DNA from: Patagioenas fasciata
Lineage: Eukaryota > Chordata > Aves > Columbiformes > Columbidae
DNA: 64,000 bases
Assembly (NCBI RefSeq): GCF_037038585.1
Contig: NC_092520.1
Location: 58,742,501-58,806,500 of the forward strand
Direction: 5' to 3'
Below, in pieces: positions 12,867-25,933 of the stretch. Positions within the stretch are counted from its first letter, which is position 1; each line of letters opens with the position of its first letter. The notes below the pieces were generated by a model that was not told where the DNA came from, did no database searches, and saw only the letters and a list, made by a program, of their open reading frames with translations. Both the position numbers and the translations under genes were made by a program.

Positions 12867-12915
12867 GGTTTTGTTTGTTTGTTTGTTTGTTTTGTTCTTG
12901 TTTTCTTTTTTTTTC
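12867..12915 (+). repeat. (TTTG)n low-complexity tract
   Basis: Tandem GTTT units run to about 12896 and continue as a T-rich run. It reads as (AAAC)n on the other strand. Confidence 0.85.
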
Positions 12916-13142
12916 CTGCCTGCAATGTTTATTACAAGAGGATTTTAATAATAGCTTGGAGGCAGATTTTGAAATTGTGACCAAAAGCAAGTAATGGGAC
13001 TTTGGTTCTTGTGGGAAAAGGGGTGGGAAGCAACGCCCCAAGGTGAGGTTGTGGATCATTCAAGCAGAGCAGGTCCTGGGAGAAGTGAATATGAAGTGTT
13101 GGGCAACTGTGCTAGCTCTGGGGAGAAGTGGTAAAGTAGACT

Positions 13143-13673
13143 TTGTTACAGATTGTTTCATTTTCTGATACAGATGTGCTAAAGGTGGTAGACACCTCTC
13201 CCTTGTGTGAGAAGGATTTTTCCTCTGTTTGCTTGCACCTTCTCCATTTGTGTTTGCCTTCTGAATCTGTTTATAGCTTCTGGAAGCTACTTATCCTGGA
13301 GCCACAGGGACAGGCACTCAGAGCCTACCAGCTAGTGGGCTCCTCCTGCTTTTGCCCAGTAAGATGTGACACCTTTCTGCTGGCTCTGCATGGAGGCACC
13401 ATCTCCCAGTTCTGGAGGATGATCTGGGGTCTTGTCTCGGGTGCTGCCTTCCAGATGTTACAGAAGTTGTGTGTGACTCAGTGCACCAGCCTCCTGCTCC
13501 TGGCTGAGAGACCCACAGGCTTCCTTGCAAGGAAGGAGAGAGGAGCCAGGGCAGGCAGAGGTGGGCTGCTCATCCATGCTGGCAGGATGCTCTGCATTGT
13601 AGCAGAGACTGGAAGGAGTTGGGGGGTAAGAAGAGCCCAAAAGACCCCCAGTAAGCAAAAAGCTTTGGGGTAA
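13143..13673 (+). other. Unrecognised 176-codon open frame, probably non-coding
   Basis: This is the longest open frame in the window not explained by a repeat. Its predicted product has no domain, signal peptide or motif that I recognise. It is rich in Leu, Ser and Cys, and competing open frames lie on the opposite strand (13318-13530 and 13458-13676). The block has raised G+C, which lengthens open frames by chance. An unspliced lncRNA or an old repeat is as likely as a gene. Confidence 0.1.
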
Positions 13674-13679
13674 CAAATG

Positions 13680-15106
13680 ACATTTGATGACTCAATTTGA
13701 TGCTGTATTCATGAGGAAGATCATTAAGAGAAGTGGTGATTTCATCTTTTCATGGAGTATGTCATCTTCAGAGGCCAGAGATGACTGTTAAATTACTTAA
13801 ACTGACTTCTCATGTATTAAAGACATGCAAATGTCACCCACACATTCCTGTACTGAACACAATGACTTTAATTAGACTTAAATATTTCAATCCTCAGGCA
13901 ACTAAACCCTTTTGTACCAGAGAGGGAACAGACAAGACTGAGGCATCAGTCTACAGTGAAGGGGATCTACTATAGCAGAAAGGACCTGGTTTTCTTTTAC
14001 TTAAATTGCAAAGTATCATGAATCCTTCCAGTATGGAGATATTTTTTTATCCCAGAAACATTTCTTTTTCATCTCCGATTTGATGTCCAATTGGACTTTG
14101 AGTAAATGTCAATCATTGGTCTACTGACAGACGCATCTCAGAGTACCAGTCCCTCTGCTGTCCTGCATCCAGCTCCAGTCAAATTCTGATGTTTTAGAGT
14201 AAGGGAGAAAAATGGAGAAAACAAAATTTGACTAGTTATTCTTCTTATTCAAATGAGGAGCCTTTGGAACACATTCAAGTCATTTATTGCAGGGCTGCTA
14301 GTTCTGTGGGACTGTGCAGGCAAGACTGTCAAACTTTCCTTCCCCTAGAGATGTGTGGCTGAAAGTGGATGGCAGGGTGGTATTTGGAGCTGCAATATCC
14401 CAGGCAAGAAGCGATACCACCACCTAGGCTCACGTAGGTACCTGCCTTGCAGCCTTCAATCCCTCAGAAGCTGGATCAAATCCTATCTTTAGGACAGCAA
14501 CTAACGTCACCTTCCAATTATAGTGACTGCACCACCCTCCAAAATCAGTGTTATCATCCTCCCTGTTAGAAAGCTGCATCACATGTCAAGGTGAATTTGC
14601 CTGACTTCTGCTCGTTGGATCTGGTTGTCTCGTTATGTAAGACCGAAAAGACTTTCAGCCTTACTTTCTTTCCTAAAAGCCAGAACTACTCACTTTTAGA
14701 TCTTTTTTCCCCCTACATGCATGAGTAGCTATGCAAGATCTTACCTCAGCCTCCTTTTTTGTAAGCTGAATAGGACCAGATTCTCATCTTAAGAGTTATT
14801 TTTAGCAATTTCATTTTATGACTCTTCCTCTTGAAGTGAGGATAGCAAAGCCGTTATGGTAGTCCAGCATATTACAGTAGCACAGCATATTACTGCAGCA
14901 CAGTAGTACAGCTATTACAGAAGTAAAACTATTACAGTGGTGTGTAGCTCCTATGTGCTAAGGCAATATTGTATCCCCACCTTCACTTTGATACTCCATC
15001 TTTCTTCCTTGATCAAGGCTGATGCTGGTACCTCTAAGGACAGTGTAACTCTGAAAGCTGACAGTAAGGTGGTGAGGATGGCCATTGAGTTAAATAAAAT
15101 AATAAG
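13680..15106. other. Unique DNA with a short CAGCA/TTACAG-rich patch
   Basis: No gene was seen. Around 14865-14940 the words CAGCATATTAC, AGCACAG and CTATTACAG recur imperfectly, suggesting a decayed short tandem repeat. Confidence 0.4.
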
Positions 15107-15484
<378 letters not shown>

Positions 15485-15575
15485 GATCATTAGTTTCCGA
15501 ATTCCAGAATTCCAGAAAAAGATTTCTGGAAAATATTTCTGTGTGAAAATGAAAGAAAGAAAGAAAGAAACAAAA

Positions 15576-16460
15576 GAAATTGCATTTTTAGTCTTTATGA
15601 AAGTAGAGAAGTAGAATGTTTGTATATTATATCTTAAAATGGAACAGGAATTCACTACTTGACTGACACACGTCTTGTTATCGTGGACCTATTATCACTT
15701 CACTAGAAATAAATGGTAAAATTTTAAGATTCAAGGACAGGGCAAGGAGAAAATTGAACAGAAGTTAAATATCCTGACTGCCTCACCCTACTTATTTAGA
15801 GCTACTTGATAAAATGGATATATGTTACCCTCAGGGAAAAAAAAAAATAGATAGTAACTGGACATTGTTACACTTGAAAAGAAAACAAAAAAAAAGGGAA
15901 TAATTTATGATAGATATTTTAGACCATATTTATCATAACTTAATGGACACCTATATGAAGTGTAAAGAACATGTCTCTCTCCAATAATAACCAGCAACTA
16001 AGTGAAAGAAGTATTTCCAGATTAAAAAAATATATTATATTGACAGCAAAATAGCCATATAAATAGTTTACAACCACTTCGAAGTGCAGTACAATATGTT
16101 GGCCTAAGTAGATCATGAAAATTATGCATTTATGCTTGCAAATTGAGTAACTGAATATTCACTGAAGAAGAAAGTTTCATAACACATAAATGCTAAGTAG
16201 AAACATGACTTCTACTGTCTCCCTTAGGTCCTTAACTGATTTTTGCACACTTGTAAGTCTTTCCTGCAATTATCTGATCTAAAAGCACAAGTACTTTTTA
16301 TTTTATTCTTTTAGAAGACACATTCCTTCTACCAAATCTGATCTCTGAAACGAAACAAATGATGGAGTTTGCTCTACCATCTAAATTTGGAGCTACGTTA
16401 TAAATGTATACTGACTTTATTTGATGAGTTACAAGCAGAAGTCGCAGAAGTAAACATACT
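15576..16460. other. Unique A+T-rich DNA
   Basis: Nothing was recognised apart from A runs near 15838-15847 and 15887-15896. Confidence 0.45.
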
Positions 16461-16617
16461 TGGATTGGAAGGAACTTTTAAAGATCAACTAATCCAACTC
16501 TCTCGCCATGGGCAGGGACATCTTTCACTAGATCAGATTGCCCAAAGCCCTGTTCAACCTGACCTTGAACACTTTCAATTATGGGGCATCCACAACTTCT
16601 CTGGAAAAGTCCAGGGA
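16461..16617 (-). mobile_element. Old CR1 LINE fragment (3' end)
   Basis: The plus strand carries the reverse complement of the CR1 3' region, in the family order. It has GGATTGGAAGGAAC, then GGGCAGGGACATC, CTAGATCAGATTGC and GGGGCATCCACAACTTCTCTGG. The terminal octamer microsatellite is lost and substitutions are numerous, so this copy is older than those at 18794 or 25185. Confidence 0.8.
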
Positions 16618-18793
16618 ACAGAGTAACCCAGGTAATTAACATTGTAGAGAAGGTATGCAGCTATGGATGCTGAGGATTGAAACACCAATCAGAGTTGGTT
16701 GTGATTAAGCTGGGCGTGGATGATACATGGGGTTGCTCAGGAACACACTTCCTTTGACTTCGACTTCAGTGTTTTGAGCTTGTTGAGTATCACCCCTAAA
16801 ATAAAGGGTTTCCCTTTGAAAGTTTCCAGTCCATATAGCACAATTATTCTTGATTCTTTCTGTTTTGCCTCCTCCAGAAGCACCTGTCACAGACTCTGTC
16901 AACCTCCTGATGCTAAAGCCATTCACTTAAATTGAGTTTCTTATTATTTTGTAGAAAGCTAAATATTGGTGGAGATTTGGACTATAGAATTAAGTATGTT
17001 TACTCCTAAGACAAATCATAACACTGTTCAGCCCTATATTTTTCCACCCACACAAGCTTTGTGCATTTCTGCTTCAGAGAAATTAAATTAATTTTTCTTC
17101 ATGGTCACTTGAATAAGGAGCAAAAAGAAGTATCACGGCAGCCTATGTTTTAGTCACGGAGACAACCTCCTGTGATATCAGCAAATCTGACAAGCCCGAC
17201 CCTGAAGGTTACTCCTGTCCCAGCAGACCCTAGAGAAGGTCGATGTGCTATCTTTGGCCTTCAGCTAGTGCCAGGGAAACAAGCTACACTTATTGTTTAC
17301 TAATCTGGTATCCTACATAAGAAAAGATAGGTCAGAAACTCCACTTTTTTCTGTCTGTGCTCTATTCTTGTCTTGCAGGAAAATGCCATTCTTCTCCTCT
17401 TTGTCCTCTCCTCCCTTTTGTGTAGGGGCTTCTTTGTCTCTCAGCAAGCTCTGACACAACAGGGACCCTTACAAGAGCAAATGAAAATAAATGTTCAGTG
17501 TTCCCTGAGCTACAAAATTTTTCCTCTTGTTCATCTTTCTGAAAATCACAAGACAATGTAGAATTAACTTTTACTTTTTAAATTATTCAAATAAATACTT
17601 GCATGTAACAGTTCTCTCAGAAAAGGTTGAGCTCAGATGTAAATCCATACAGCCTTTAATTCCTTCAGCTCCTGATTCAAACCTGCCTTCTCTCTCATCT
17701 TCTCCAGGGATAATCTTTCCTCTGAGAAACCATTTGTGTCAGTGGAGAAATCTGCCCTGACTCCCTCCAGCTCCTTGCTTTTCCTTTCAGTGTAGGATCT
17801 TCACTCCTGACCTGCTGCTTCTACTCATTTTGTGATTCTGTGAAAAATCCTTTGCCTTGAGCAGTTTTTCAGATTCTTTCTGAAACTGAGTTTGTTTCTG
17901 ATACATGCTGCTGTGCCATATGGATGTCAGGAAACGTGCAGAGTGGCTATATTTCTAAGAGCCTAAAGGTATTCTGGCTCGGCTTATGCTGGTAGATCAT
18001 CTTTTAGTAATGACTAGCGTTTGCTTGGAGAAAACAGTATGTACAGTCAAAAAAAGAGGAAACTCATGCCATTTGCTCCTCTTCTTCCAGTGCTGAAATG
18101 CAATTTAAGAAGCAACAGACCACAGAACTTTTGGGTCCATTTAGGGAGGCTTTGGACCTCTTCAGCTTTTCACTGCCTTCCAAGGAGTGAGTGACAATTA
18201 ATGTTGATAAAATAAAGTGATGGTAGTGTTGCACTTGATCATGTGGATTTTCCATTTTTCTTACAGGACCCTGGGCTTGAGTTGACTGACAATGGCAGGT
18301 GTGAAGTATTGCCAGGTATCAAAGCATCTGGGCACCATTGGATCCCTTCCACTCTTAACTTCTCCAACAGCCAGTTTATCAAGCACCAAAACCAAGTTGC
18401 ACCAAAATTGTGAATATTTTCATAGCTACATGTCGTGCTATGTTTATACATTATTTGAACTGAAAAAAAAAAAAAAACATTTAAGAAGACTGCATCTTAA
18501 ACAAAATACAGTGAAGAAGTTATAAATGGCTTAAATGAAACTATGCTTTTGTGAAACTAATGGCATTCAAGAACGGTAAGAAATCAGTTTTTCTAATGAA
18601 TGAATAAATTCTGATTGCTTCATAATTTTTGCCTTCGCACTCAATATGTGTGTGTGAGCGGGGGGAGAGTTTGCTTGCACGTCTGTATTTGGTAATGAGA
18701 CCATATTCCCTGTTGTGATTACTTGCAGGAGCACCAAATCATGCTTCTCCATGAGTTTAACAGAAGTGACAACACTGATTGTCACATGACCTT
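16618..18793. other. Unique DNA
   Basis: No gene or element was identified. An A14 run sits at about 18463-18477. Short open frames overlap on both strands and carry no recognisable motif. Confidence 0.5.
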
Positions 18794-19303
18794 CAGAATC
18801 ATAGAATGGTTTGAGTTGGAAGGGACCTCCAAAGGTCATCTAGTCCAACCCCCTGCAATAAGCAGGGACATCTGCAACTAGATCAGGTTGATCAGAGCCC
18901 CGTCCAGCCTGGCCTGGAATGCCTTCAGGGATGGGACATCTACCACCTCTCTGGGCAACCTGTGCCAGTCTTTTGCCACCCTCATTGTAAAAAATGTCTT
19001 CCTCACATCCAGCCTAAATCTTCCCTCCTTTAGTTTAAAACCATTACTCCTTGTCCTATCGCAACAGGCCCTGCTAAAAAGTCTGGCCCCATCTTCCTTA
19101 CAGGCTCCTTTGAAGTACTGGAAGGCCGCAATAAGGTGTTCCCGAGGCCTTCTCCAGGCTGAACAACCCCAACTCTCTCAGCCTGTCCTCACAGCAGAGC
19201 TGTTCCAGCCCTCTGATCATTTCTGTGGCCTCCTCTGGCCCCTCTCCAACAGGTCCATGTCTCTCCTGTACTGAGGGCTCTAGAGCTGGATCCAGTACTT
19301 CAG
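18794..19303 (-). mobile_element. CR1 LINE, 5'-truncated
   Basis: The 3' end is at 18794 (ATCATAGAATGG on the plus strand), followed by the 3' UTR, and then by the ORF2 C-terminal coding region in reverse. Similarity ends at about 19303 within ORF2. It belongs to the same subfamily as the plus-strand copies at 25185, 33868 and 52927, sharing the stretch around CTAGTCCAACCCCCTGCA. The plus-strand open frame at 18888-19274 is only the antisense of this ORF2 tail. Confidence 0.95.
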
Positions 19304-20488
19304 AAGGTGGATGGTGGGGAGGAGAAGGAGAATGAGGTGGGCAGAATTTAGTATTTTGTTTTATTTACTTATTAAACTACATTTCCTGCTTCATGGGCCC
19401 ACTTTCTCCAGGGAAGGAGGGGGAAAAGTGATTGATTCACAATTTTCAAATGCCTGTAGTGGAATTAACACAGCAAGTTGGGTTTTCCAGCCACTATGAT
19501 TAATAATAATTCTTTTCTATTGCATTTCTATATTGATTATTCATTCACTCATCTTTTGTTTATTCTTTGAAAAATAAACTAAGCCTGCAAATGTTTGAGG
19601 CAGTTTGATATCAATGCTGGGCCAGGCTTCAGGATTTGATATTTATCATTTGTTCAGCAAAATGGAACTTTTTAAAGACAGTTAATAAATCACTTTGTCA
19701 GCTGAAAAGTGAACCACCAGGAAAAGCATGTAAGTGGTAAAAAGACTTTCAAAAATATCTTATACATATCCTGTGACTTTCTGTGAAAACTGTGGAGGAA
19801 ACATTTTCAGTCAGTCTCCTTCAACCCATTATTGCCTGTCCTCAGAAACTTTTTATGCAGCTGCAGGGTCTAGCATGAAATATATGTGCACATGCCAAGC
19901 TGAAAGATAAATGTGGCTCTTTGTTCTCACTGGTTCTTCTGGATAAACTCAGTACATTGTAATGGAAATACCTGCGAGACCTGCAGTTCACCTCTACAGG
20001 CTGATGTGAAAATATGTATATATCTGGATCTACCAGAACCAACATGGCATTTCTAACAATAGAACAACACCAACAATTAATGAGTGAAACTGCCAGTGAG
20101 GTAATTAAATGGCCATTTCACTTGAACATTTGTCTAAATGCCAGAAAATTCAAAGCATTAATTCACAGGATTCATGCAGTATGAAGAGAGTGTCCCTGGG
20201 ATGGGCACACAGAGCTGATCTGAGCATGTGGGCAGATAATAGGATGCCACCAGGGAGCAGTCTGGGAAGCCTGAGCTCTGAGGTACACCTGCATCCTCCC
20301 GTGTGGGCACAATCACATTTTTTCAAGGTCCACTCCAAGGATTTCTGCACAAGCAAACCCCAAACTGAATCTTTGCTTAGAGCTTAAATATGGACTTCAG
20401 TCCCCAGTCTAGCCCAGAAGTGAGTTTGAATGCTATTGCTTGATTTCTGCTAACAATATCATTATACAGCGATACAACCATCTATCAT
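19304..20488. other. Unique A+T-rich DNA
   Basis: No feature was supported. Confidence 0.5.
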
Positions 20489-21085
20489 TGTTGTGGTTTA
20501 ACCCCAACCAGCAATTCAGCACCACACAGCCACTTGCCCATTCCCCTCCCACCGGTGGGAGGGGAGAGAGAATCAGAAGGGTAAAAATGAGAAAACTCCT
20601 GGGTTGAGATAAAGACAGTTTAATAAATAAACAAAACCTGTGCACACAGGCAAAGCAAAACTAGGGATTTATTCACTGCTTCCCATGGGCAGGCAGGTGT
20701 TCAGCCATCTCCAGGAAAGTCAGGCTCTATCACATGTAACAGTTACTTCGGAACAAAAACACCATCGCTCCAAACGTCCTCCCTTCCTTCTTCTTCTACC
20801 AGATTTATATGCTGAGCACAATGTCACATCATATGGAATACCCCTTTGGTCAGGTGGGGTCAACTGTCCTGGCTGTGTCCCCTCACAACTTCTTGTGCAC
20901 TCCTAGCACACTCACTGGTGGGGTGGTGTGAGGAGCAGAAAACGCCTTGACTCTGTGCAAGCCCTGCTTAGCAATAACTAAAACATCTCTGCATTATCAA
21001 CAGCCTTTCCAGCACAAATCCAAAAAGTAGCCCCATACGAGCTACTGTGAAGAAAATCAAGTCTATTCCAGCCAAAACCAACACA
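20489..21085 (-). mobile_element. Solo LTR of an endogenous retrovirus, with target duplication
   Basis: On the minus strand the element begins TGTGTTGGTTTTGG and ends AACCACAACA, so it has TG...CA termini. The 5-bp ATCAT directly precedes it (20484-20488) and directly follows it (21086-21090), a target-site duplication. Promoter-like CATATAAAT (plus 20803-20811) and the poly(A) signal ATTAAA (plus 20619-20624) are in the proper order for an LTR read on the minus strand. No internal gag, pol or env sequence is attached, so it is a recombined solo LTR. A 5-bp duplication fits ERVL-type or some ERV1 elements. The related LTR at 62413-63616 lies in the opposite orientation. Confidence 0.93.
20803..20811 (-). 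promoter_or_regulatory. TATA box of the solo LTR
   Basis: CATATAAAT on the minus strand, about 275 bases from the LTR start and about 180 bases before its ATTAAA signal. The equivalent CATATAAA in the related LTR is at 62455-62462. Confidence 0.55.
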
Positions 21086-24000
21086 ATCATGAAAGCCTTG
21101 AAAACTTAGTCCTAAATTTGCATCTCTTCTTCATGCAAAAGAGCCCACCTGTGAGAGGAAGTAATTCAGTATGAATTCAATATTATTGGTTAAATTTCCT
21201 TATATAACCCAAAAAATACAAATTCAACAGATGTAAATATTGCAGAAGGAACCCAAAATGTCTTTCATGATTGTTATTGATGTAAATAATTATATCCTTC
21301 AATGAAGTCCATTTAGTTAATATTTATGATATTGGACAACACGCATCTTTTGTGCATGCTGGTAGGTAACAAAGAACAGCACCTTTAGTAATCCATTTTT
21401 TTACATCAGTGACTGTTTTGGAGCATGTGATTGAGTGTGCAATATTCATGTCACAATTTTCACCAAAGCCTGGTGTCGTTATTTTCTATCAGTTGAAAAA
21501 GCAATTTGACTTTACTGGAACTTGTCGTTTGACTGCCTTGACAATTACAGGATGCCCAACACATGCAGGACAAAGACAGGACAAAATTAGTACTGTGATC
21601 CTTTTTGAGTACAATGTTCTTTCAATTGTGCTGTCATCAATATTCAGCACTTCAGCCCTGTGGTTTGCTTGCTTGTTTTATTTCAGTGACCTCAGGAAGC
21701 CAAAACTGCACATTTAAAACCTAAAGGAGAAATGAAATGCAGAGCAACGTGGGGAATTTGCTAAGGTTTTATCAACACACTCTTGACTGATCTATTAGAA
21801 CAGGGTTAACTCCACTTGTGCTACTTCAAAAAGCTATTTCTGACCACGCCAAGCAGAAGTGGGTCAGCTAGTCTTTTTGAAGTGTGGGGCCTAAAGACAT
21901 CCTGGCAGAGGTGTGTGTGTGCTTCATCCCTTTGAGTAAAGTACTGGAAAAGAATGTAGATGCTCACACAGTGTAATTCTCACTTACAATAAGGCCCTCT
22001 CACACTGACCTAGCTGTCAATACAGGAGCTTCAGAGCATGACAAAGGTGCAGCCGCACTTATTATTATTTATACTCTGTCATACCATGAAAATGGAATTT
22101 CTAGATCCTTGCCCTGGTGAGCCAATGAGGTCAAATAAGTGTCCACCTCCTCTATATGACCAGCCTCATCATCTCTACTCAGCTTCATCCCACGAGTAAA
22201 GGGAAACAACGGGTTTTAAATTCCACCAAACTCAATATAAAGGAATCTGTAGAGGATGGAAATCTAAGGAGCCAATCCTACAAACATCTTCTTCTACAAA
22301 CATTTTACTTCATTTGTCCCCTTGTATTCCTCATCTTTCATAGCTTCTTCTTGGAGCTTTATCACACATAGATCTCTCCTGGGAAGGGCAGCATCCCTGC
22401 CAGGACCTTGTTTTTGAGACTGCTCAACACAAGCCCAGATCTCACAGCTTCACATACAATGAGCCTTGAGGTCTTGCACACATCCGTTTTTTTCTTTCTC
22501 TTAAGTCTGTGGGAAAGAAAAGTAATGTGCATTCCAGCTCACTTATATAAGCATATGGTCTTATTCTCCGTATTTTATTCTTTTTCTCCATTTTCCTTCC
22601 AATTTGGTACCAACAAGGTTCACTGATTTGTTATAGCATGTTAGAAAGTAAGGTCTTCCACACACATGTGCCATCTTTTGTGCTCATATAACATCTGGTT
22701 CCAGGATGCCCAGTGCAATGGTTCACAAATCCATATTGGGGCTATTCATATGTGCTACTCCATTACAGATGTTAATAATATTAGCAATAGCCATAAGCAC
22801 ATATGATTAGTGGTGCATTTTTGTTGCTATAACTGTGAACCACACAACTGTGGCATTTTTTCCATGAAAAAAAAGGCTGTGATTTCAGCAGCAGTGTAAG
22901 CTGATTTCATGAGCAGGTACTATTATACAAGAGCAAATTCATCCCGGAGTCCTGATCATCCAGCAAACTTTTTGCTTTTGATTCCCATGACATGGCTCCT
23001 TTGTGAGGATATGAATTCTCTGAATACTTATTTTCAAGGAATAGCTCCTTTTAGTGGGGTGCAGGTGATGTGAAAATATAATACATTATGCAAACATAAA
23101 GCCTCAGTTAAGTTTTCAAGAGCGCTATATAGCCTCGATTTCAGCTGCTTCATTTCATTCAATTTTTCTTGAAGCTGTGTATTCTCCAGAATGCTTCCTC
23201 CAACCAAAGAAGTAAGAATAAAAACATTTCCATTTGGCATTAGTTATTCTATTTCTTTTCAGAAGAGAACAGCGGTCTTGGTAGTGTTCATGCTCTGCTA
23301 TTAAGCACAAAGAAACCTTTTCCTTAATTACATTTTTTCAGACAATGCCTTCATTTCACATTTCCCAAGGCAGATAATGCCATATTGCAACACATTAAAT
23401 CCTGGTACACCAGGCACACACCTCATTTTCCCAGGTCATGGGATGGAATACAAGAAGCCTGGTATAAATGCATGTCATGAAGCACAATGTAGGATGTCAG
23501 GGATGAGTCCATGACACGCAGGAGTTTTCTGCGAAGTGTAGCGTTATGAAAGAGTGCCTTCTCTTAATTCTCCAGCATCTAAAGGCAACAAACAGAAAGT
23601 ATGTGCAAAAGCATAAAGAACTCCAGACCTTGCTAACTTGCTGCTTTTTAAAATCTTTCAAATAGAGGTGATTACCTGGTTAAAGTTGCAAGCAAAAACA
23701 TTTCAGTATAATAGGAACTCAGATAACAGGGGTCTCTTCCTGCTTCTCATCAGTCAGGATCCAGGCCATTCAGCTTTGAGAGACAAGATGTCTCTCCTTC
23801 TGGAATCCATCAAAGTCAATGATGCATCTTAATTGTACATACAGAAAAATTTGGCCCTTACTTCAGAAGGATTGTTTTCTTAGGCACCTAAAATGTATGT
23901 ACAAGCAAACTGCTATATTAGGCAGACTTGATCCAATCCTGCTTTTATTTCTTGTGTTGGAATTATGTTGGGCTTATTAATGACTACTTAATTTTATGTG

Positions 24001-25184
24001 TGGAAATAGTTTACAGGTGAAAAAAAGAAATACAACCTCTAAAAATGATTTTTAATATGTAAGAACATAATCCAGTGATTTTAGTAAACTAATCAAGATA
24101 TCTGCAACAGTCATTTGTAAAAACTGTAGCTAAAACTTCCTGTAATCTTGAAAGCAGGAATTAATTTTGCAACCAGAATCAATTTTAAGCACTTACATAT
24201 CCTGCAGCCATTACGGGGCAGATACACATAACAGGGGGATTGAACTGTAATAAATGAAAATAGCTTATTCTTCGGGAAAAGGAAAAGCTATCAACTTTCC
24301 CAGGGAAAAAAAAAAAAAAAAGAAGAAGAAGAAGATGCAGGGCTCCTCCATTCATCTATTCTTTCATTCTATCATTCTATTCATCAGCCTTTCATCACAT
24401 CTGGCATTCTTAGGGCATATTTGTATGGTGTTGTCTCTAAACTTGAAACACATTGTAATATTTTGATGGCATATATAGTGCTCTGAATCCTGTAAGTAGT
24501 ATTTGTTCTCTCAAGATAATGTGGCATGGAGGCAGGAAGGTTTGCTATTTGTAACAACAAAATTGAGGAAGAAAAGGATTGCTCAGAGCAGACTACTCTA
24601 AGTGTAAAATTATTTTGTGCGAGAACCCCCAAAACTGTGCTGTTTCAGCTTGAATGGGCCTATATTTTTTAAGCTGTTTCACTGAAGCCTAAAGTACACA
24701 AATGGAAGCAAATTTTAAAACACTTTTCTTTCTGGGATTTTCTGTAGCTATTACATGAATTATTTAAATATGTTAGATAAAATGGAGGAGAGGGAAGAGG
24801 GTTCATTTGCTGAGTAGTGTTCTTCATTGGAGGGAGCTGAAACTCCCTCCCAAAACAAAATTGCGCCTTTTTGCAAATGTGTGACAGACAAGAGTAAAGC
24901 TCAGTAAATGCTGCAGTTACGTGCCCATTTGCACGCTGTTTTGTCATGAAACAAAAACGTCTCGCCTACAGTTCTCTGCTCTATAAGCCTGCAATGCCGG
25001 AATCCTTGCAGCCAGTGATGCTCTTGCAGAAAACCATACTGACTCCAGTGCCACCTTCCCCTTCTCCTTGACAGGAAAAAAGGGCTTTTACCTTGTACTC
25101 CGCTTCTTCCAGGCACTGTGATACAGGGTCCTTGCTGAGGGCAGAAGGGTGGCTGGAGGAGCTGTGAGAGCACCCCTGGACATG
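21086..25184. other. Unique DNA
   Basis: No gene, RNA or mobile element was recognised in 4 kb. An A16 run followed by (AAG)n lies at 24306-24335. The more G+C-rich part from about 24960 to the CR1 border has overlapping minus-strand frames, but nothing that looks like a known protein. Confidence 0.5.
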
Positions 25185-25933
25185 GTTTTGCACCTGGGTC
25201 AGGGCAACCCCCGGTGTCAATACAGGCTGGAGGAGGAATTGGTTGAGAGTACTCCTGCTGAGGAGGAGGACTGAGGGTACTGGTTGGACATGAGCCAGCA
25301 ATGTGTACTTGCAGCCCAGCAGGCCAGTTGTATCCTGGGCTGCATCAAAAGCAGCGTGGCCAGCAGGTCAAGGGAGGTGATTCTGCCCCTTTGCTCCACT
25401 CTGGTGAGACCCCACCTGGAGTCCTGTGTCCAGCTCTGGAGCCCTCAGCACAGGAAAGACATGGACCTGTTGGAGAGGGGCCAGAGGAGGCCACCAAGAT
25501 GATCAGAGCACTGGAACAGCTCTGCTGTGAGGACAGGCTGAGAGAGTTGGGGTTGTTCAGCCTGGAGAAGAGAAGGCTCTGGGGACACCTTTTTGTGGCC
25601 TTTCAGTACTTAAAAGGAGCCTGTAAGAAAGATGGGGACAGACTTTTTAGTAGGGCCTCTTGTGATAGGACGAGGAGTAATGGTTTTAAACTAAAGGAGG
25701 GAAGATTTATGCTGGATGTGAGGAAGAAATTTTTTACAATGAGGGTGGCAAAAGACTGGCACAGGTTGCCCAGAGAGGTGGTAGATGCCCCATCCCTGGA
25801 GACATTCCAGGCCAGGCTGGACGGGGCTCTGAGCAACCTGATCTAGTTGAAGATGTCCCTGCTCATTGCAGGGGGTTGGACTAGATGACCTTTGGAGGTC
25901 CCTTCCAATCTGAACTATTCTATGATTCTATGA
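25185..25933 (+). mobile_element. CR1 LINE, 5'-truncated
   Basis: This plus-strand copy has the ORF2 C-terminus, the 3' UTR and a terminal TTCTATGATTCTATGA. Frames at 25284-25502 and 25301-25846 together cover the conserved ORF2 tail (ILGCIKSSVASRSREVILPL, then [18 protein letters not shown]) but lie in different frames, so at least one frameshift separates them. The copy starts inside ORF2, downstream of the reverse transcriptase core, and cannot mobilise itself. Confidence 0.96.

Noticed and set aside
18888..19274. 128-codon plus-strand frame
   Set aside because: It is antisense to the ORF2 tail of a minus-strand CR1.
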